From assembly GCA_015075305.1 (NCBI GenBank), contig JABTUS010000011.1:1-64000 (forward strand): DNA of 64,000 bases, read 5' to 3'. Below the pieces are notes generated by a model. The model searched no databases. It saw only the letters and a program-made list of their open reading frames with translations, and was not told the origin of the DNA. Of the stretch, positions 54,835-64,000 are shown one piece after another (position 1 is the stretch's first letter; each line of letters starts with the position of its first letter). This DNA comes from Opitutaceae bacterium (GTDB lineage Bacteria; Verrucomicrobiota; Verrucomicrobiia; Opitutales; Opitutaceae). A program made the translations under genes and the position numbers.

Positions 54835-55680
54835 TCAGTCGAAAACCACGGTCTTGTTGCCATACACCAGCACCCGGTTCTCCAGGTGCCATCGAACTGC
54901 TTGGGCAAGCACCGTTCTTTCAAGATCGCGCCCCCGGCGCACGAGATCATCCACACTGTGGCGGTGGGTGACACGCGCCACATCCTGCTGAATGATCGGC
55001 CCTTCATCCAGGTCCCGTGTCGCATAATGCGCCGTCGCGCCGATCAGCTTCACTCCTCGCGAATGCGCCTGATGGTAGGGGCGTCCGCCGGCAAACGCCG
55101 GCAGAAACGAGTGATGGATGTTGATCACGGGCCTGCCGAAACGATCGAGAAAATCCGAGGAAAGGACCTGCATGTAGCGGGCAAGGATCACCAGCTCGAT
55201 GTTGTGCTCCCTCAGCAACGCCAGCTGCGCCGCTTCCGCCGCAGGTTTGGTGTCACCCGTGACCGGTACGTGCTTGAAGAGCAGGCCATAACCTTCCGCC
55301 GCAGCGGCAAGATCACGGTGATTTGACAGAACCAGCGCAAAATCGGCCGTGTAATCCCCTGCGCGCGAACGCAGGACAAGGTCGTGAAAGCAGTGATCGG
55401 CCTTCGAGACAAACAGCGCCACGCGGGTCCGGCGCGACGACTCCACCACGCGGGCCTGCATGCCCAGCTCCGCCGCAAACGCAGAAAATGCCGCCGTGTC
55501 CGAGGACTGGCTGCCGGCCGCCGGCTCCCATTCCACGCGCTGGAAAAAAATGCCCGCTTCGCGATCACGATGTTGATCCGCATGCAGGATGTTTCCTCCT
55601 CGCTCAAAGATCCAGCCGGAGACCCGCGCGACGAGGCCGCGCTGGTCCGGTCCGTGAAGCAGGGCTACAATGCTCGCCAT
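54835..55680 (-). CDS. purU: Formyltetrahydrofolate deformylase
   Basis: A 281-residue enzyme that releases formate from 10-formyltetrahydrofolate. An N-terminal ACT domain (LLHGPDQRGLVARVSGWIFERG) is followed by the formyltransferase fold, with VALFVSKADHCFHDLVLR, the ILARYMQVLSSDF block, NIHHSFLPAFAGGRPYHQA and IGATAHYATRDLDEGPII. The histidine and aspartate of the active site are within these. The length matches PurU (about 280). The gene starts 6 bases after the carB stop. Confidence 0.95.
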   Translation of the reverse strand: MASIVALLHGPDQRGLVARVSGWIFERGGNILHADQHRDREAGIFFQRVEWEPAAGSQSSDTAAFSAFAAELGMQARVVESSRRTRVALFVSKADHCFHDLVLRSRAGDYTADFALVLSNHRDLAAAAEGYGLLFKHVPVTGDTKPAAEAAQLALLREHNIELVILARYMQVLSSDFLDRFGRPVINIHHSFLPAFAGGRPYHQAHSRGVKLIGATAHYATRDLDEGPIIQQDVARVTHRHSVDDLVRRGRDLERTVLAQAVRWHLENRVLVYGNKTVVFD

Positions 55681-55686
55681 CGGGAA

Positions 55687-58956
<3,270 letters not shown>

Positions 58957-59172
58957 GGACGTGGATTTCGGAGAGGGTTGGCCGCCGCACTTCGTGCCGC
59001 AAGCGGGAAGTCACGGCGATCCACCCCTGATTCAGACCGTTTCCAACATGCCGCGCAGAGCAATCACGCCTGAAAGCGGCCTATTGGCAAAATGCCATCG
59101 ATAACGCATCACGCCACGCACGCAGCAATGCCGGCTCAAACCGGGTCGAATCGCGCGTGACGACGCGACCTC

Positions 59173-60162
59173 TCAGGATTTCCCACGCCCACGCTTCTTC
59201 AGCTCCGATGTCAGCCGTTCCATCGCCTCCGGACGCAGCGGCTTCCCTGCGCTCTGCGCAGCCAGCACCACGGCGCCAATGATTGCCGGGGAGGGCGCAA
59301 CAATTATCCTCACCTGCGGAGCCGCGCGCGCAACAGCCTGCCGAAAGGCCTCAAGATAGACCTCATTACCCAGCAATCCGCCAAACGGAACGACATTGAC
59401 GTCGCCGTCGCCAAAATTGAGCCGCTCAAGAAGCGCCACCACGAGGCGGGACAGTTGGTGAGCCCCTTCGCGCACGATTTCCCGGGCGGCATCATCATCC
59501 GCCGCCGTTGCAACAACTGTTGATGCCAGGGCCGCAAGCTGAGAACGGGATCTTTCCGGGCGAAGGGCCCATTGCATCGCCTCGCGAGGTGTCGTTACGC
59601 CAAGCTCGGCAAACAGCGCCGGTTCGAGATGTGTCGCGGGCGCCCGCCCATCGGCAGCTTCAAAAATCCTCCGCAAGCCTTGTAGAGCCAGCCATACGCC
59701 GCCGCCCTGATCATCCATCAGCCAGCCCCAGCCTCCCGTCTGCGCAGTATGACCCTCCTGGTCGCGGCCGTATGCAGCGGAACCCGTACCGGCGACAACC
59801 ACGATGCCTGGCAGATCTCCACATCCTCCCGCCAGCGCAATACGCAGATCGTGATCCAGCCCGAGGCTTCCCGCTCCTTCGACCAAATTCAGTGCGCACA
59901 AGGGCTCCCGCAGCGCCTGGTGATCCACCAGCGACTTCACTCCCGCAAGACCAAGAAACGCGCCCGCCGCCCTGCCGAAAACACCCGCCTCCGCCCTCGC
60001 CATCGCAACCGCCTCGCTCACCGCCTCAACCGCCATGGCAACCCCGACGCTGTGATAGTTGGAGCTTCCTGATTCACCCATGCCAAGTAGCGCCCCGTTG
60101 GCATCCGCGATCAATGCCCGCGTGTGCGTCCCGCCACCATCGATGCCGAGAAACCAGATCAC
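59173..60162 (-). CDS. BadF/BadG/BcrA/BcrD-type sugar kinase (N-acetylglucosamine kinase-like)
   Basis: A 329-residue ASKHA-fold kinase. The phosphate-1 loop FLGIDGGGTHTRALI, GLAGVKS, the phosphate-2 loop VVVAGTGSAAYGRD and GGWGWLMDDQGGGVWLA match the BadF family, whose closest well-known members phosphorylate N-acetylglucosamine. The start is a GTG at 60162 just before IWFLGIDGGG; the frame upstream to 60273 is not family-like. It is divergent from the ATP-grasp gene across 161 bases. Confidence 0.85.
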   Translation of the reverse strand: MIWFLGIDGGGTHTRALIADANGALLGMGESGSSNYHSVGVAMAVEAVSEAVAMARAEAGVFGRAAGAFLGLAGVKSLVDHQALREPLCALNLVEGAGSLGLDHDLRIALAGGCGDLPGIVVVAGTGSAAYGRDQEGHTAQTGGWGWLMDDQGGGVWLALQGLRRIFEAADGRAPATHLEPALFAELGVTTPREAMQWALRPERSRSQLAALASTVVATAADDDAAREIVREGAHQLSRLVVALLERLNFGDGDVNVVPFGGLLGNEVYLEAFRQAVARAAPQVRIIVAPSPAIIGAVVLAAQSAGKPLRPEAMERLTSELKKRGRGKS

Positions 60163-60323
60163 GGCGATTGTTGTGAAAGGCCCCGCGCCACTTGGCAAAC
60201 CCGTCGTGACTATCCCGAAAAAATGCCCCCTCGCCGCCCATCTCAGCCGGAACGGGGCACTCGGTAGCCACACGAGCGCAGGCTTGCGACCACTCCGCCC
60301 GCTCCTATCGCTCTATCGCCGGA

Positions 60324-62819
60324 ATGCCTGCCGTCACTCACCTCCCTCCCGTACCCCTCCTGTCCGCATGGCAGTTGGAGAACCTGCGGAGCCGCCTGCG
60401 AATATCCATCCGGGAAGCCGGGTTGAGTGGCATCCTATCCGAACGCCAGCATCGGAGTGAGGGGCTTTTCTGGGACCTCGATCCCGTTCCCAGAGTGATC
60501 GAACCAACGGAATGGACGCAACTGGAAGCAGGTCTGATTCAGCGCGCACGGTTCGTGAACGCATTTCTGGTCGATATCTACAGCCGGCAGCAGGTCCTGA
60601 TTCAAAAACTGCTGCCACCCGAAATCATCCTTTCCGACCCTTGTTACCGGCGTCCCTGCCTGCACCTCGAAGCCGAGCGGAATCAGCCCGCAACCCTTCT
60701 GAGATTCGACCTGATCCACACGTCCCGCGGCTGGCAGTTTTCCGGAACCCACGCCGACTCGCCCGCAGGCCTGGGCTTCGCCGTGCAGAATCGACGGTTC
60801 CTCTCCCAGGAAGCCTCCGACATCTACGGAAAACTGCCCGACTATCACTCGATCATCAACTTCCCGCTAAATCTCCTCGAGAGCCTGCGCCAGCTTGCAC
60901 CCCATTCCAATCCCGCGCCGAGCATCGTCGTCCTTACCGCAGGCCCGCACGAGCCCTTCTATTTGGAACACAGTTTTCTGGCCCGCAAGATGGGCCTTCC
61001 GCTCGCCCGCGGAGACGACCTGCTCGTGCTGGACAACTGGGTCTATTTCAAGACCATCAACGGGCTCGAACGCGTCGACGTGATCTACCGCCGGCTGAAC
61101 GACGCCCATATTGATCCCGTGGTGTTTTCCACCGACCGCGAAACCGCCGGTGTGCCCGGCCTGATGCAATGCATCCGTCGCGGCAATGTCGCCGTCGCCA
61201 ACAGCATTGGCAGCGGGGTGGCCGACAGCCGCGCCCTCGATGCCTATCTTCCTCAACTGATGCGGTTTTACCTGGGTGAGCGTCCGTTGATCCCATCTGT
61301 TCCGACTCTGACCTGCGGCGACACCGACCAGCTCGACGAAATCCTGGAATCCTCGGAGGAAATGGCGGTGCTGCCCAATCACGACCATCGGGCCGGTGAC
61401 CCGCGTCTGGTTGCGCTGAGGGGCCCCCTGCTCGACAAGAACGGCCTCGCCAGGGAGGTTCGCGAGAATCCATACGGCTACGTCGCCCGTCGCCAGCCCT
61501 GGCTCGGTGCCGCATCGCCAGAAACACCAGCATCGGATTCGTTTCATCTCAGCGCCTTCGTGCTGTCGCACAAAGGCGCCTATTCGGTGCTTCCGGGCGG
61601 ACTCGCGCGCCCGGGCAACACCTCCCTCCCCATCGACCGCATAGGCGCTTGCGCGGACACCCTGGTACTGCAGGGTGACACGGTCAGCGTCGACGAGGGC
61701 CCCGATGTCGACCGCCCATCCGAACCGCATCGGCCGCACGCCCTTGGATCGCGCGCCGCCGAAACGCTGTTCTGGCTCGGGCGATACCTCGAGCGGGCTG
61801 AAGCGACGGCTCGCATGCTCGTGATTTTTGAGGACGTCGCCCTCGAGGAAATTCCAGCCCGCGACCGTCGTTACTGGATTCCGATCTGGCGAGGTTTGCT
61901 CGAGGCCACCGGGCATTCCCAGGAATCCATCTCCCCCCCGGCCAACCCCCTTCAGGTGCTGAGCAGCGATCTCCACTGGCGCATGACGCTCTCACCCGAG
62001 CACCCCAGCTCGATCGCGTCATCAATCGCGGTTGCAGCGGAGAACGGGCGCCAGTTGCGCGACTTCATCAGCCCGGAGGCATGGGTCCTGCTCAGCCGAC
62101 TTGCGAACAAGATCAATTCGCTTCAGCAGGGCCATCTGACTCCCGGCAGAAAGCGGAAAAACGCGTCGCAGGCGATGAACCTGGTTCTCACGGATGTGAA
62201 CGCGTTCATTGCCACCGCCGAACGCACGATGTTGATGGATGCAGGCTGGGAGTTTTTTCTCATGGGATGCCACCTGGAGCGGGCCATCATGGCCTGCAGC
62301 GCGCTGCGCCCGATCCTGGGCAAACTTGACGACCTCGCCGCCGGTCAGGGAACCCCCGAACTTGTCGCGCGAGCCCGGTCCGGCGATGCTCCCGAACTGT
62401 CCGCACTTCTTCGCATGCTGGGTTCCCAGGACGCCTACCGGCGCCTCTACCAGTCGGCCAGCCAGCCGGGTTTGGTGACAGCGCTTTTTCTAGTGCAGGA
62501 AAACGTACCGCGCAGCCTCATGTACAATCTTCAGCGGATCCGGCGCAGCGTGCGCGTCGTCGCCACGAGCACTCCCCAGGAGCAGGATGAGGCCGTCGTC
62601 GCAGCTGTGGACGAGCTGCTCCGGTTTCTGCGCGAACTGCCAATCCAGGACTTTTTTCGGGCGCGAAAGACGCAGGAGAGCTCCGCAGACTCAGCAAGAT
62701 CAAGTCTTGGCGAACTGCTCGCGCATCTGCTCGACCGCCTCTTCGATCTCCATCCCCTGCTAAGCGATCACTACTTCAGCCACCAGGCGCGGGCCCTTCA
62801 GCGCGCTACAACCGGATAA
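60324..62819 (+). CDS. Fusion of circularly permuted ATP-grasp (type 2) and alpha-E domain
   Basis: An 831-residue protein. Residues 1-480 form a circularly permuted ATP-grasp enzyme (DUF404/DUF407 class), visible in GLFWDLDPVPRVI, VNAFLVDIYSRQQV, HSFLARKMGLPLARGDDLLV and RRGNVAVANSIGSGVADS. Residues 490-830 form an alpha-E domain (DUF403), from SRAAETLFWLGRYLERAEATARML. In many bacteria these are two separate genes beside a transglutaminase-like gene and are thought to make an unknown peptide. Here they are joined in one chain. The 3' end overlaps the convergent ABC transporter gene by 14 bases. Confidence 0.9.
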   Translation: MPAVTHLPPVPLLSAWQLENLRSRLRISIREAGLSGILSERQHRSEGLFWDLDPVPRVIEPTEWTQLEAGLIQRARFVNAFLVDIYSRQQVLIQKLLPPEIILSDPCYRRPCLHLEAERNQPATLLRFDLIHTSRGWQFSGTHADSPAGLGFAVQNRRFLSQEASDIYGKLPDYHSIINFPLNLLESLRQLAPHSNPAPSIVVLTAGPHEPFYLEHSFLARKMGLPLARGDDLLVLDNWVYFKTINGLERVDVIYRRLNDAHIDPVVFSTDRETAGVPGLMQCIRRGNVAVANSIGSGVADSRALDAYLPQLMRFYLGERPLIPSVPTLTCGDTDQLDEILESSEEMAVLPNHDHRAGDPRLVALRGPLLDKNGLAREVRENPYGYVARRQPWLGAASPETPASDSFHLSAFVLSHKGAYSVLPGGLARPGNTSLPIDRIGACADTLVLQGDTVSVDEGPDVDRPSEPHRPHALGSRAAETLFWLGRYLERAEATARMLVIFEDVALEEIPARDRRYWIPIWRGLLEATGHSQESISPPANPLQVLSSDLHWRMTLSPEHPSSIASSIAVAAENGRQLRDFISPEAWVLLSRLANKINSLQQGHLTPGRKRKNASQAMNLVLTDVNAFIATAERTMLMDAGWEFFLMGCHLERAIMACSALRPILGKLDDLAAGQGTPELVARARSGDAPELSALLRMLGSQDAYRRLYQSASQPGLVTALFLVQENVPRSLMYNLQRIRRSVRVVATSTPQEQDEAVVAAVDELLRFLRELPIQDFFRARKTQESSADSARSSLGELLAHLLDRLFDLHPLLSDHYFSHQARALQRATTG

Positions 62820-64000
62820 TCTGATCCGCACAATGGCAGAATGCCTGGCGATGACAGGCGACAATTGCAGTGATCCCGGCGCCCACGCGGCGTCGAATCG
62901 CCGCCACGACATGCTGTTCCGATTCATCCTCAAGTGCAGACGTGGGCTCATCCAGCAGCAAAAGGGGTCCACTCCGATAGAATGCCCGGGCAAGGGCAAG
63001 CCGCTGCCGCTGACCTCCTGAAAGATTTGCCCCGCCTTCCTGCAGCCAGGTGCCAAACTTGTCGGGGAGCGACTCTATCCAACCGAGCACATTCGCATCG
63101 CGGCATGCCTCCAGGAGGCGGGCGACATCGGGTGGGCCACCGTCGGGAATCAGGTTGTCCATGACCGAGCCCGAAAACAGCTCCACCCGCTGGGGCATCA
63201 CGGCCAGGCCCCTTCGCAATCCATCAAGGGAAAAATGCTCGAGTCCAACACCTCCGATTGAGACCCGGCCTTGAGTGATGTCCTGGCTCGCCTGCAACAC
63301 AGCCAGTATGGTGCTCTTTCCGCAGCCTGATGCCCCAACGAGCACCGTCAGCGTTCCCCTTCGGAACACCGCGGAAAACTCGCGCAGCACAGGCAGCCGG
63401 CCCGGGTGCTGCACCGTGACGCTTTCCCATTCAATGTCTCCCATTGTTTCCGGGTTCAGCATTCTCACTCCCCCTGTCGGTTCCGGCTGAAGATCGACGA
63501 TTTCAAAGAGCCGGTCGGTCGCAACCATGGCCTCCTGCACGGAGGAGTTCAGCGATACCAGCGACGACGCCGGGCCAACAAGATAACCCGCCAGCGTGTA
63601 CGCGCTCATCAGCTCACCCATTGAAAGGTGCTGCTGCAGAACAAGCCATCCTCCGATCCAAAGAGTTCCCAGCGTATAAAGCTGCGTTGAAGCCTGGTTG
63701 AAAACCCCGAGCCAGAGTCCCGCAGTCACAGCCCCGCGATGCGCACGTAGCAGTCTCACAAGCTGCTGCTCTCCCCGCTCCGCTTCCCTATCCTCAAGGT
63801 TCATGGCGCGCACCGTCAGGTGGGTCTGGAGCGACTCGGCCAGATGGCCCTGCCATTCGGCCGCCCGCACCATGAGCAGCCGCTGCGCCCGCCGGTTTAC
63901 CACATTCGCAACGGGATACATCATGCCCTGCAGAACAATCAGTCCTCCAGCCAGCGCGCCGAGGCGCCAGTCGTAGAAAAACAATCCCGTCAACGACGCT
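62806..64000 (-). CDS. ABC exporter, fused membrane and ATPase domains (partial, N-terminus outside window)
   Basis: 398 C-terminal residues are inside the window. Residues up to about 150 are the end of a type I exporter membrane domain (GWLVLQQHLSMGELMSAYTLAGYL with SLVSLNSSVQEAM after it). The ATPase has Walker A GASGCGKST, a Q-loop (MPQRVELFSGS), signature LSGGQRQRLALARA, Walker B LLLLDEPTSA and H-loop ACHRQ. The arrangement is that of peptide or bacteriocin exporters and peptidase-containing transporters. The N-terminus, which would show whether a C39 peptidase is present, lies beyond 64000. Confidence 0.88.
   Translation of the reverse strand, partial: ASLTGLFFYDWRLGALAGGLIVLQGMMYPVANVVNRRAQRLLMVRAAEWQGHLAESLQTHLTVRAMNLEDREAERGEQQLVRLLRAHRGAVTAGLWLGVFNQASTQLYTLGTLWIGGWLVLQQHLSMGELMSAYTLAGYLVGPASSLVSLNSSVQEAMVATDRLFEIVDLQPEPTGGVRMLNPETMGDIEWESVTVQHPGRLPVLREFSAVFRRGTLTVLVGASGCGKSTILAVLQASQDITQGRVSIGGVGLEHFSLDGLRRGLAVMPQRVELFSGSVMDNLIPDGGPPDVARLLEACRDANVLGWIESLPDKFGTWLQEGGANLSGGQRQRLALARAFYRSGPLLLLDEPTSALEDESEQHVVAAIRRRVGAGITAIVACHRQAFCHCADQIIRL

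Overview
The window comes from a GC-rich Gram-negative bacterium, most likely Verrucomicrobiota of the Opitutaceae type. The main clue is the TonB-dependent receptor at 43142-46648, whose N-terminus (LSPFVV, then a GYQA/GT.L.T.L.D segment) has the form I associate with the large receptor families of Opitutaceae. A complex I operon, a polysaccharide-degradation locus, a TorF-type porin and many genes without clear Shine-Dalgarno sites fit this. The placement rests on recognition, not on a tree.

Layout. 1-6038 is the end of a nuo operon (nuoI tail, then J, K, L, M, N). 6173-9357 holds a tandem-domain ThyX-like protein, a rhomboid-fold membrane protein with a zinc finger, and prmB. Pyruvate carboxylase lies at 9417-12956 on the minus strand. 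13325-20313 is a tightly packed, AT-richer block: a receiver-histidine kinase hybrid, a ketosynthase-fold protein that lacks both catalytic histidines, a multi-pass membrane histidine kinase, a pseudo-receiver/GAF/degenerate kinase, and a nucleotidyltransferase-fold protein. It ends in the remnant of an ISL3-type insertion sequence (20281 to about 21030). This block is the best candidate for an undescribed system.

21076-25869 carries argD, argB, argJ and argC. Next come rpsI/rplM, a porin, a DUF423 protein, the CCA-adding enzyme, transaldolase, a MOSC protein, a GH20-like protein and an FAH-family enzyme. A tRNA-Leu(UAG) follows at 34159-34242. 34431-47724 is a glucuronoxylan/glucuronate locus. 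Eight minus-strand genes (TonB receptor, GH115, clan GH-A hydrolase, UxuA, RraA-like, MFS transporter, UxaC, SDR oxidoreductase) read as one operon, with a divergent AraC regulator. Together they could import glucuronate-decorated xylo-oligosaccharides, release glucuronate, and convert it through fructuronate and mannonate to 2-keto-3-deoxygluconate.

47762-64000 holds a small Cys-rich protein, a 5'-nucleotidase, a thioredoxin-like protein, a large subtilase/PQQ-repeat gene broken by two internal frame-changing lesions, a TPR membrane protein, purU, carB, a BadF-type sugar kinase, a fused circularly permuted ATP-grasp/alpha-E protein, and an ABC exporter cut by the window edge.
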